NCBI GenBank assembly: GCA_977006965.1
Contig: CDRMUB010000003.1
Span: 42,001 to 106,000, forward strand
Source: Phymatolithon calcareum
Taxonomy: Eukaryota > Rhodophyta > Florideophyceae > Hapalidiales
Length of the DNA stretch: 64,000 nucleotides
Reading direction: 5' to 3'
Under the pieces are notes generated by a model. That model ran no database searches, was not told the origin of the DNA, and worked only from the letters and a program-made list of their open reading frames with translations. Shown in pieces: positions 1-11,329 of the stretch. The translations under genes and the position numbers were made by a program. The stretch's first letter is position 1; each line of letters opens with the position of its first letter.

Positions 1-144
1 AGCGTTTGAAATTTTGGTCAAGGTAGTCACCTCGCTGGCGAAGAAGACGCGGGACACCGACATGACGGGGATGACGTTGTAACATGTTTTAGAGGTTGGG
101 GAAGGTGTTGGGAGAGTATGTGGACTGGTCTGAGTCGATTTGAG
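1..144. repeat. Type A monomer (144 bp), representative copy
   Basis: Type A is defined by GGGGATGACGTTGTAACATG in the middle of the unit (76-95 here), which includes the perfect palindrome AACATGTT. Base count is 34 A, 53 G, 20 C and 37 T: 51% GC with GC skew about +0.45. The unit carries nine CpG against about 7.4 expected. It also has the imperfect palindrome CCGACATGACGG and a G-rich run at 94-112. The length is close to the 147 bp of a nucleosome core, a size common among satellite monomers, though this alone does not assign a role. Confidence 0.95.
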
Positions 145-288
145 AGCGTTTGAAATTTTGGTCAAGGTAGTCACCTCGCTGGCGAAGAAGACGCGGGACA
201 CCGACATGACGGAGATGAGTCCAAAAGACGTTCTTGATGTTGGGGAAGGTGTTGGGAGAGTATGTGGACTGGTCTGAGTCGATTTGAG
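145..288. repeat. Type B1 monomer (144 bp), representative copy
   Basis: B units share the first half and the last third with type A but replace the middle with GAGATGAGTCCAAAAGACG followed by TTCTTGATG. Type B1 has CCAAAAG and TTCTT. A and B units differ by clustered substitutions with no length change, so both are alternating sub-families of one monomer. B1 usually lies between two A units in the 794-bp repeat. Confidence 0.93.
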
Positions 289-432
289 AGCGTTTGAAAT
301 TTTGGTCAAGGTAGTCACCTCGCTGGCGAAGAAGACGCGGGACACCGACATGACGGGGATGACGTTGTAACATGTTTTAGAGGTTGGGGAAGGTGTTGGG
401 AGAGTATGTGGACTGGTCTGAGTCGATTTGAG

Positions 433-576
433 AGCGTTTGAAATTTTGGTCAAGGTAGTCACCTCGCTGGCGAAGAAGACGCGGGACACCGACATGACGG
501 AGATGAGTTCAAAAGACGTTCTTGATGTTGGGGAAGGTGTTGGGAGAGTATGTGGACTGGTCTGAGTCGATTTGAG
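433..576. repeat. Type B2 monomer (144 bp), representative copy
   Basis: B2 differs from B1 by T for C in GAGTTCAAAAG. In many copies it also carries GGTGTCGGG in place of GGTGTTGGG (for example near 5299). B2 is nearly always the last full unit before a 74-bp short unit, so it marks the end of the higher-order repeat. Confidence 0.92.
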
Positions 577-650
577 AGCGTTTGAAATTTTGGTCAAGGT
601 AGTCACCTCGCTGGCGGGAGAGTATGTGGACTGGTCTGAGTCGATTTGAG
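577..650. repeat. Short monomer S (74 bp), representative copy
   Basis: S is a full monomer with an internal 70-bp deletion that joins CTGGCG directly to GGAGAGTATGTGG. Only a single G is shared at the breakpoints. The same junction occurs 61 times in the window, so it comes from one ancestral deletion that was amplified. Because 74 is not a multiple of three, each S shifts the apparent minus-strand reading frame. S is missing the G-rich run, the CCGACATGACGG palindrome and the A/B diagnostic segment. No S occurs after 46626. Confidence 0.95.
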
Positions 651-2020
651 AGCGTTTGAAATTTTGGTCAAGGTAGTCACCTCGCTGGCGAAGAAGACGC
701 GGGACACCGACATGACGGAGATGAGTCCAAAAGACGTTCTTGATGTTGGGGAAGGTGTTGGGAGAGTATGTGGACTGGTCTGAGTCGATTTGAGAGCGTT
801 TGAAATTTTGGTCAAGGTAGTCACCTCGCTGGCGAAGAAGACGCGGGACACCGACATGACGGGGATGACGTTGTAACATGTTTTAGAGGTTGGGGAAGGT
901 GTTGGGAGAGTATGTGGACTGGTCTGAGTCGATTTGAGAGCGTTTGAAATTTTGGTCAAGGTAGTCACCTCGCTGGCGAAGAAGACGCGGGACACCGACA
1001 TGACGGGGATGACGTTGTAACATGTTTTAGAGGTTGGGGAAGGTGTTGGGAGAGTATGTGGACTGGTCTGAGTCGATTTGAGAGCGTTTGAAATTTTGGT
1101 CAAGGTAGTCACCTCGCTGGCGAAGAAGACGCGGGACACCGACATGACGGAGATGAGTCCAAAAGACGTTCTTGATGTTGGGGAAGGTGTTGGGAGAGTA
1201 TGTGGACTGGTCTGAGTCGATTTGAGAGCGTTTGAAATTTTGGTCAAGGTAGTCACCTCGCTGGCGAAGAAGACGCGGGACACCGACATGACGGAGATGA
1301 GTCCAAAAGACGTTCTTGATGTTGGGGAAGGTGTTGGGAGAGTATGTGGACTGGTCTGAGTCGATTTGAGAGCGTTTGAAATTTTGGTCAAGGTAGTCAC
1401 CTCGCTGGCGAAGAAGACGCGGGACACCGACATGACGGGGATGACGTTGTAACATGTTTTAGAGGTTGGGGAAGGTGTTGGGAGAGTATGTGGACTGGTC
1501 TGAGTCGATTTGAGAGCGTTTGAAATTTTGGTCAAGGTAGTCACCTCGCTGGCGAAGAAGACGCGGGACACCGACATGACGGGGATGACGTTGTAACATG
1601 TTTTAGAGGTTGGGGAAGGTGTTGGGAGAGTATGTGGACTGGTCTGAGTCGATTTGAGAGCGTTTGAAATTTTGGTCAAGGTAGTCACCTCGCTGGCGAA
1701 GAAGACGCGGGACACCGACATGACGGAGATGAGTCCAAAAGACGTTCTTGATGTTGGGGAAGGTGTTGGGAGAGTATGTGGACTGGTCTGAGTCGATTTG
1801 AGAGCGTTTGAAATTTTGGTCAAGGTAGTCACCTCGCTGGCGAAGAAGACGCGGGACACCGACATGACGGGGATGACGTTGTAACATGTTTTAGAGGTTG
1901 GGGAAGGTGTTGGGAGAGTATGTGGACTGGTCTGAGTCGATTTGAGAGCGTTTGAAATTTTGGTCAAGGTAGTCACCTCGCTGGCGGGAGAGTATGTGGA
2001 CTGGTCTGAGTCGATTTGAG

Positions 2021-2164
2021 AGCGTTTGAAATTTTGGTCAAGGTAGTCACCTCGCTGGCGAAGAAGACGCGGGACACCGACATGACGGAGATGAGTCCAA
2101 AAGACGTTTTTGATGTTGGGGAAGGTGTTGGGAGAGTATGTGGACTGGTCTGAGTCGATTTGAG
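2021..2164. repeat. Type B3 monomer (144 bp), representative copy
   Basis: B3 has CCAAAAGACG followed by TTTTTGATG, a T for C change relative to B1. In the regular arrays it is the first full unit after a 74-bp short unit. Some B3 copies carry further markers, such as ACTTCGCTGG in the units near 3131 and 11145. Several B3 copies are followed directly by a short unit carrying AGCGGTTGAAA. Confidence 0.92.
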
Positions 2165-4542
2165 AGCGTTTGAAATTTTGGTCAAGGTAGTCACCTCGCT
2201 GGCGAAGAAGACGCGGGACACCGACATGACGGGGATGACGTTGTAACATGTTTTAGAGGTTGGGGAAGGTGTTGGGAGAGTATGTGGACTGGTCTGAGTC
2301 GATTTGAGAGCGTTTGAAATTTTGGTCAAGGTAGTCACCTCGCTGGCGAAGAAGACGCGGGACACCGACATGACGGAGATGAGTCCAAAAGACGTTCTTG
2401 ATGTTGGGGAAGGTGTTGGGAGAGTATGTGGACTGGTCTGAGTCGATTTGAGAGCGTTTGAAATTTTGGTCAAGGTAGTCACCTCGCTGGCGAAGAAGAC
2501 GCGGGACACCGACATGACGGGGATGACGTTGTAACATGTTTTAGAGGTTGGGGAAGGTGTTGGGAGAGTATGTGGACTGGTCTGAGTCGATTTGAGAGCG
2601 TTTGAAATTTTGGTCAAGGTAGTCACCTCGCTGGCGAAGAAGACGCGGGACACCGACATGACGGAGATGAGTCCAAAAGACGTTCTTGATGTTGGGGAAG
2701 GTGTTGGGAGAGTATGTGGACTGGTCTGAGTCGATTTGAGAGCGTTTGAAATTTTGGTCAAGGTAGTCACCTCGCTGGCGAAGAAGACGCGGGACACCGA
2801 CATGACGGGGATGACGTTGTAACATGTTTTAGAGGTTGGGGAAGGTGTTGGGAGAGTATGTGGACTGGTCTGAGTCGATTTGAGAGCGTTTGAAATTTTG
2901 GTCAAGGTAGTCACCTCGCTGGCGAAGAAGACGCGGGACACCGACATGACGGAGATGAGTTCAAAAGACGTTCTTGATGTTGGGGAAGGTGTTGGGAGAG
3001 TATGTGGACTGGTCTGAGTCGATTTGAGAGCGTTTGAAATTTTGGTCAAGGTAGTCACCTCGCTGGCGGGAGAGTATGTGGACTGGTCTGAGTCGATTTG
3101 AGAGCGTTTGAAATTTTGGTCAAGGTAGTCACTTCGCTGGCGAAGAAGACGCGGGACACCGACATGACGGAGATGAGTCCAAAAGACGTTTTTGATGTTG
3201 GGGAAGGTGTTGGGAGAGTATGTGGACTGGTCTGAGTCGATTTGAGAGCGTTCGAAATTTTGGTCAAGGTAGTCACCTCGCTGGCGAAGAAGACGCGGGA
3301 CACCGACATGACGGGGATGACGTTGTAACATGTTTTAGAGGTTGGGGAAGGTGTTGGGAGAGTATGTGGACTGGTCTGAGTCGATTTGAGAGCGTTTGAA
3401 ATTTTGGTCAAGGTAGTCACCTCGCTGGCGAAGAAGACGCGGGACACCGACATGACGGAGATGAGTCCAAAAGACGTTCTTGATGTTGGGGAAGGTGTTG
3501 GGAGAGTATGTGGACTGGTCTGAGTCGATTTGAGAGCGTTTGAAATTTTGGTCAAGGTAGTCACCTCGCTGGCGAAGAAGACGCGGGACACCGACATGAC
3601 GGAGATGAGTCCAAAAGACGTTCTTGATGTTGGGGAAGGTGTTGGGAGAGTATGTGGACTGGTCTGAGTCGATTTGAGAGCGTTTGAAATTTTGGTCAAG
3701 GTAGTCACCTCGCTGGCGAAGAAGACGCGGGACACCGACATGACGGGGATGACGTTGTAACATGTTTTAGAGGTTGGGGAAGGTGTTGGGAGAGTATGTG
3801 GACTGGTCTGAGTCGATTTGAGAGCGTTTGAAATTTTGGTCAAGGTAGTCACCTCGCTGGCGAAGAAGACGCGGGACACCGACATGACGGGGATGACGTT
3901 GTAACATGTTTTAGAGGTTGGGGAAGGTGTTGGGAGAGTATGTGGACTGGTCTGAGTCGATTTGAGAGCGTTTGAAATTTTGGTCAAGGTAGTCACCTCG
4001 CTGGCGAAGAAGACGCGGGACACCGACATGACGGAGATGAGTCCAAAAGACGTTCTTGATGTTGGGGAAGGTGTTGGGAGAGTATGTGGACTGGTCTGAG
4101 TCGATTTGAGAGCGTTTGAAATTTTGGTCAAGGTAGTCACCTCGCTGGCGAAGAAGACGCGGGACACCGACATGACGGGGATGACGTTGTAACATGTTTT
4201 AGAGGTTGGGGAAGGTGTTGGGAGAGTATGTGGACTGGTCTGAGTCGATTTGAGAGCGTTTGAAATTTTGGTCAAGGTAGTCACCTCGCTGGCGAAGAAG
4301 ACGCGGGACACCGACATGACGGAGATGAGTCCAAAAGACGTTCTTGATGTTGGGGAAGGTGTTGGGAGAGTATGTGGACTGGTCTGAGTCGATTTGAGAG
4401 CGTTTGAAATTTTGGTCAATGTAGTCACCTCGCTGGCGAAGAAGACGCGGGACACCGACATGACGGAGATGAGTTCAAAAGACGTTCTTGATGTTGGGGA
4501 AGGTGTTGGGAGAGTATGTGGACTGGTCTGAGTCGATTTGAG

Positions 4543-6130
4543 AGCGTTTGAAATTTTGGTCAAGGTAGTCACCTCGCTGGCGGGAGAGTATGTGGACTGG
4601 TCTGAGTCGATTTGAGAGCGTTTGAAATTTTGGTCAAGGTAGTCACCTCGCTGGCGAAGAAGACGCGGGACACCGACATGACGGAGATGAGTCCAAAAGA
4701 CGTTTTTGATGTTGGGGAAGGTGTTGGGAGAGTATGAGGACTGGTCTGAGTCGATTTGAGAGCGTTTGAAATTTTGGTCAAGGTAGTCACCTCGCTGGCG
4801 AAGAAGACGCGGGACACCGACATGACGGGGATGACGTTGTAACATGTTTTAGAGGTTGGGGAAGGTGTTGGGAGAGTATGTGGACTGGTCTGAGTCGATT
4901 TGAGAGCGTTTGAAATTTTGGTCAAGGTAGTCACCTCGCTGGCGAAGAAGACGCGGGACACCGACATGACGGAGATGAGTCCAAAAGACGTTCTTGATGT
5001 TGGGGAAGGTGTTGGGAGAGTATGTGGACTGGTCTGAGTCGATTTGAGAGCGTTTGAAATTTTGGTCAAGGTAGTCACCTCGCTGGCGAAGAAGACGCGG
5101 GACACCGACATGACGGGGATGACGTTGTAACATGTTTTAGAGGTTGGGGAAGGTGTTGGGAGAGTATGTGGACTGGTCTGAGTCGATTTGAGAGCGTTTG
5201 AAATTTTGGTCAAGGTAGTCACCTCGCTGGCGAAGAAGACGCGGGACACCGACATGACGGAGATGAGTTCAAAAGACGTTCTTGATGTTGGGGAAGGTGT
5301 CGGGAGAGTATGTGGACTGGTCTGAGTCGATTTGAGAGCGTTTGAAATTTTGGTCAAGGTAGTCACCTCGCTGGCGGGAGAGTATGTGGACTGGTCTGAG
5401 TCGATTTGAGAGCGTTTGAAATTTTGGTCAAGGTAGTCACCTCGCTGGCGAAGAAGACGCGGGACACCGACATGACGGAGATGAGTCCAAAAGACGTTTT
5501 TGATGTTGGGGAAGGTGTTGGGAGAGTATGTGGACTGGTCTGAGTCGATTTGAGAGCGTTTGAAATTTTGGTCAAGGTAGTCACCTCGCTGGCGAAGAAG
5601 ACGCGGGACACCGACATGACGGGGATGACGTTGTAACATGTTTTAGAGGTTGGGGAAGGTGTTGGGAGAGTATGTGGACTGGTCTGAGTCGATTTGAGAG
5701 CGTTTGAAATTTTGGTCAAGGTAGTCACCTCGCTGGCGAAGAAGACGCGGGACACCGACATGACGGAGATGAGTCCAAAAGACGTTCTTGATGTTGGGGA
5801 AGGTGTTGGGAGAGTATGTGGACTGGTCTGAGTCGATTTGAGAGCGTTTGAAATTTTGGTCAAGGTAGTCACCTCGCTGGCGAAGAAGACGCGGGACACC
5901 GACATGACGGGGATGACGTTGTAACATGTTTTAGAGGTTGGGGAAGGTGTTGGGAGAGTATGTGGACTGGTCTGAGTCGATTTGAGAGCGTTTGAAATTT
6001 TGGTCAAGGTAGTCACCTCGCTGGCGAAGAAGACGCGGGACACCGACATGACGGAGATGAGTTCAAAAGACGTTCTTGATGTTGGGGAAGGTGTTGGGAG
6101 AGTATGTGGACTGGTCTGAGTCGATTTGAG
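4543..6130. repeat. 794-bp higher-order repeat, two copies
   Basis: Each copy reads S-B3-A-B1-A-B2, that is 74 + 5 x 144 = 794 bp. Copies run 4543-5336 and 5337-6130. The first has private changes, GTATGAGG at about 4737 and the CAATGTAG just upstream at 4420, that recur 9746 bp downstream. A truncated B3-S pair (218 bp) follows at 6131. Confidence 0.92.
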
Positions 6131-7072
6131 AGCGTTTGAAATTTTGGTCAAGGTAGTCACCTCGCTGGCGGGAGAGTATGTGGACTGGTCTGAGTCGATT
6201 TGAGAGCGTTTGAAATTTTGGTCAAGGTAGTCACCTCGCTGGCGAAGAAGACGCGGGACACCGACATGACGGAGATGAGTCCAAAAGACGTTTTTGATGT
6301 TGGGGAAGGTGTTGGGAGAGTATGTGGACTGGTCTGAGTCGATTTGAGAGCGGTTGAAATTTTGGTCAAGGTAGTCACCTCGCTGGCGGGAGAGTATGTG
6401 GACTGGTCTGAGTCGATTTGAGAGCGTTTGAAATTTTGGTCAAGGTAGTCACCTCGCTGGCGAAGAAGACGCGGGACACCGACATGACGGAGATGAGTCC
6501 AAAAGACGTTCTTGATGTTGGGGAAGGTGTTGGGAGAGTATGTGGACTGGTCTGAGTCGATTTGAGAGCGTTTGAAATTTTGGTCAAGGTAGTCACCTCG
6601 CTGGCGAAGAAGACGCGGGACACCGACATGACGGGGATGACGTTGTAACATGTTTTAGAGGTTGGGGAAGGTGTTGGGAGAGTATGTGGACTGGTCTGAG
6701 TCGATTTGAGAGCGTTTGAAATTTTGGTCAAGGTAGTCACCTCGCTGGCGAAGAAGACGCGGGACACCGACATGACGGAGATGAGTTCAAAAGACGTTCT
6801 TGATGTTGGGGAAGGTGTCGGGAGAGTATGTGGACTGGTCTGAGTCGATTTGAGAGCGTTTGAAATTTTGGTCAAGGTAGTCACCTCGCTGGCGGGAGAG
6901 TATGTGGACTGGTCTGAGTCGATTTGAGAGCGTTTGAAATTTTGGTCAAGGTAGTCACCTCGCTGGCGAAGAAGACGCGGGACACCGACATGACGGAGAT
7001 GAGTTCAAAAGACGTTCTTGATGTTGGGGAAGGTGTCGGGAGAGTATGTGGACTGGTCTGAGTCGATTTGAG

Positions 7073-9454
7073 AGCGTTTGAAATTTTGGTCAAGGTAGTC
7101 ACCTCGCTGGCGGGAGAGTATGTGGACTGGTCTGAGTCGATTTGAGAGCGTTTGAAATTTTGGTCAAGGTAGTCACCTCGCTGGCGAAGAAGACGCGGGA
7201 CACCGACATGACGGAGATGAGTCCAAAAGACGTTTTTGATGTTGGGGAAGGTGTTGGGAGAGTATGTGGACTGGTCTGAGTCGATTTGAGAGCGTTTGAA
7301 ATTTTGGTCAAGGTAGTCACCTCGCTGGCGAAGAAGACGCGGGACACCGACATGACGGGGATGACGTTGTAACATGTTTTAGAGGTTGGGGAAGGTGTTG
7401 GGAGAGTATGTGGACTGGTCTGAGTCGATTTGAGAGCGTTTGAAATTTTGGTCAAGGTAGTCACCTCGCTGGCGAAGAAGACGCGGGACACCGACATGAC
7501 GGAGATGAGTCCAAAAGACGTTCTTGATGTTGGGGAAGGTGTTGGGAGAGTATGTGGACTGGTCTGAGTCGATTTGAGAGCGTTTGAAATTTTGGTCAAG
7601 GTAGTCACCTCGCTGGCGAAGAAGACGCGGGACACCGACATGACGGGGATGACGTTGTAACATGTTTTAGAGGTTGGGGAAGGTGTTGGGAGAGTATGTG
7701 GACTGGTCTGAGTCGATTTGAGAGCGTTTGAAATTTTGGTCAAGGTAGTCACCTCGCTGGCGAAGAAGACGCGGGACACCGACATGACGGAGATGAGTTC
7801 AAAAGACGTTCTTGATGTTGGGGAAGGTGTCGGGAGAGTATGTGGACTGGTCTGAGTCGATTTGAGAGCGTTTGAAATTTTGGTCAAGGTAGTCACCTCG
7901 CTGGCGGGAGAGTATGTGGACTGGTCTGAGTCGATTTGAGAGCGTTTGAAATTTTGGTCAAGGTAGTCACCTCGCTGGCGAAGAAGACGCGGGACACCGA
8001 CATGACGGAGATGAGTCCAAAAGACGTTTTTGATGTTGGGGAAGGTGTTGGGAGAGTATGTGGACTGGTCTGAGTCGATTTGAGAGCGTTTGAAATTTTG
8101 GTCAAGGTAGTCACCTCGCTGGCGAAGAAGACGCGGGACACCGACATGACGGGGATGACGTTGTAACATGTTTTAGAGGTTGGGGAAGGTGTTGGGAGAG
8201 TATGTGGACTGGTCTGAGTCGATTTGAGAGCGTTTGAAATTTTGGTCAAGGTAGTCACCTCGCTGGCGAAGAAGACGCGGGACACCGACATGACGGAGAT
8301 GAGTCCAAAAGACGTTCTTGATGTTGGGGAAGGTGTTGGGAGAGTATGTGGACTGGTCTGAGTCGATTTGAGAGCGTTTGAAATTTTGGTCAAGGTAGTC
8401 ACCTCGCTGGCGAAGAAGACGCGGGACACCGACATGACGGGGATGACGTTGTAACATGTTTTAGAGGTTGGGGAAGGTGTTGGGAGAGTATGTGGACTGG
8501 TCTGAGTCGATTTGAGAGCGTTTGAAATTTTCGTCAAGGTAGTCACCTCGCTGGCGAAGAAGACGCGGGACACCGACATGACGGAGATGAGTTCAAAAGA
8601 CGTTCTTGATGTTGGGGAAGGTGTTGGGAGAGTATGTGGACTGGTCTGAGTCGATTTGAGAGCGTTTGAAATTTTGGTCAAGGTAGTCACCTCGCTGGCG
8701 GGAGAGTATGTGGACTGGTCTGAGTCGATTTGAGAGCGTTTGAAATTTTGGTCAAGGTAGTCACCTCGCTGGCGAAGAAGACGCGGGACACCGACATGAC
8801 GGAGATGAGTCCAAAAGACGTTTTTGATGTTGGGGAAGGTGTTGGGAGAGTATGTGGACTGGTCTGAGTCGATTTGAGAGCGTTTGAAATTTTGGTCAAG
8901 GTAGTCACCTCGCTGGCGAAGAAGACGCGGGACACCGACATGACGGGGATGACGTTGTAACATGTTTTAGAGGTTGGGGAAGGTGTTGGGAGAGTATGTG
9001 GACTGGTCTGAGTCGATTTGAGAGCGTTTGAAATTTTGGTCAAGGTAGTCACCTCGCTGGCGAAGAAGACGCGGGACACCGACATGACGGAGATGAGTCC
9101 AAAAGACGTTCTTGATGTTGGGGAAGGTGTTGGGAGAGTATGTGGACTGGTCTGAGTCGATTTGAGAGCGTTTGAAATTTTGGTCAAGGTAGTCACCTCG
9201 CTGGCGAAGAAGACGCGGGACACCGACATGACGGGGATGACGTTGTAACATGTTTTAGAGGTTGGGGAAGGTGTTGGGAGAGTATGTGGACTGGTCTGAG
9301 TCGATTTGAGAGCGTTTGAAATTTTGGTCAAGGTAGTCACCTCGCTGGCGAAGAAGACGCGGGACACCGACATGACGGAGATGAGTTCAAAAGACGTTCT
9401 TGATGTTGGGGAAGGTGTTGGGAGAGTATGTGGACTGGTCTGAGTCGATTTGAG
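7073..9454. repeat. 794-bp higher-order repeat, three copies
   Basis: Copies run 7073-7866, 7867-8660 and 8661-9454 with the order S-B3-A-B1-A-B2. One copy carries TTTCGTCAAGG in place of TTTGGTCAAGG (C at 8532), which recurs at 18422 and 21890. The run is followed by a 218-bp truncated unit whose S is preceded by AGCGGTTGAAA (9677). Confidence 0.92.
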
Positions 9455-11329
9455 AGCGTTTGAAATTTTGGTCAAGGTAGTCACCTCGCTGGCGGGAGAG
9501 TATGTGGACTGGTCTGAGTCGATTTGAGAGCGTTTGAAATTTTGGTCAAGGTAGTCACCTCGCTGGCGAAGAAGACGCGGGACACCGACATGACGGAGAT
9601 GAGTCCAAAAGACGTTTTTGATGTTGGGGAAGGTGTTGGGAGAGTATGTGGACTGGTCTGAGTCGATTTGAGAGCGGTTGAAATTTTGGTCAAGGTAGTC
9701 ACCTCGCTGGCGGGAGAGTATGTGGACTGGTCTGAGTCGATTTGAGAGCGTTTGAAATTTTGGTCAAGGTAGTCACCTCGCTGGCGAAGAAGACGCGGGA
9801 CACCGACATGACGGAGATGAGTCCAAAAGACGTTCTTGATGTTGGGGAAGGTGTTGGGAGAGTATGTGGACTGGTCTGAGTCGATTTGAGAGCGTTTGAA
9901 ATTTTGGTCAAGGTAGTCACCTCGCTGGCGAAGAAGACGCGGGACACCGACATGACGGGGATGACGTTGTAACATGTTTTAGAGGTTGGGGAAGGTGTTG
10001 GGAGAGTATGTGGACTGGTCTGAGTCGATTTGAGAGCGTTTGAAATTTTGGTCAAGGTAGTCACCTCGCTGGCGAAGAAGACGCGGGACACCGACATGAC
10101 GGAGATGAGTTCAAAAGACGTTCTTGATGTTGGGGAAGGTGTTGGGAGAGTATGTGGACTGGTCTGAGTCGATTTGAGAGCGTTTGAAATTTTGGTCAAG
10201 GTAGTCACCTCGCTGGCGAAGAAGACGCGGGACACCGACATGACGGGGATGACGTTGTAACATGTTTTAGAGGTTGGGGAAGGTGTTGGGAGAGTATGTG
10301 GACTGGTCTGAGTCGATTTGAGAGCGTTTGAAATTTTGGTCAAGGTAGTCACCTCGCTGGCGAAGAAGACGCGGGACACCGACATGACGGAGATGAGTCC
10401 AAAAGACGTTCTTGATGTTGGGGAAGGTGTTGGGAGAGTATGTGGACTGGTCTGAGTCGATTTGAGAGCGTTTGAAATTTTGGTCAAGGTAGTCACCTCG
10501 CTGGCGAAGAAGACGCGGGACACCGACATGACGGGGATGACGTTGTAACATGTTTTAGAGGTTGGGGAAGGTGTTGGGAGAGTATGTGGACTGGTCTGAG
10601 TCGATTTGAGAGCGTTTGAAATTTTGGTCAAGGTAGTCACCTCGCTGGCGAAGAAGACGCGGGACACCGACATGACGGAGATGAGTCCAAAAGACGTTCT
10701 TGATGTTGGGGAAGGTGTTGGGAGAGTATGTGGACTGGTCTGAGTCGATTTGAGAGCGTTTGAAATTTTGGTCAAGGTAGTCACCTCGCTGGCGAAGAAG
10801 ACGCGGGACACCGACATGACGGGGATGACGTTGTAACATGTTTTAGAGGTTGGGGAAGGTGTTGGGAGAGTATGTGGACTGGTCTGAGTCGATTTGAGAG
10901 CGTTTGAAATTTTGGTCAAGGTAGTCACCTCGCTGGCGAAGAAGACGCGGGACACCGACATGACGGAGATGAGTTCAAAAGACGTTCTTGATGTTGGGGA
11001 AGGTGTTGGGAGAGTATGTGGACTGGTCTGAGTCGATTTGAGAGCGTTTGAAATTTTGGTCAAGGTAGTCACCTCGCTGGCGGGAGAGTATGTGGACTGG
11101 TCTGAGTCGATTTGAGAGCGTTTGAAATTTTGGTCAAGGTAGTCACTTCGCTGGCGAAGAAGACGCGGGACACCGACATGACGGAGATGAGTCCAAAAGA
11201 CGTTTTTGATGTTGGGGAAGGTGTTGGGAGAGTATGTGGACTGGTCTGAGTCGATTTGAGAGCGTTTGAAATTTTGGTCAAGGTAGTCACCTCGCTGGCG
11301 AAGAAGACGCGGGACACCGACATGACGGG

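Larger units (their letters stand above)
4400..9672. repeat. Segmental duplication, left copy (about 5.2 kb)
   Basis: The order of short-unit intervals 794, 794, 218, 506, 218, 794, 794, 794, 218 matches 14146-19562, where one interval is 362 instead of 218. Three private single-base changes are shared at constant offsets: CAATGTAG and GTATGAGG at 9746 bp, and TTTCGTC at 9890 bp, after one extra monomer. The left edge is set by the CAATGTAG unit and is approximate. Confidence 0.88.

Noticed and set aside
105-145. Plus-strand GTATGT followed by AG as an intron in each monomer
   Set aside because: Canonical-looking ends are expected by chance, there is no open plus-strand exon on either side, and the would-be intron is too short to be convincing.
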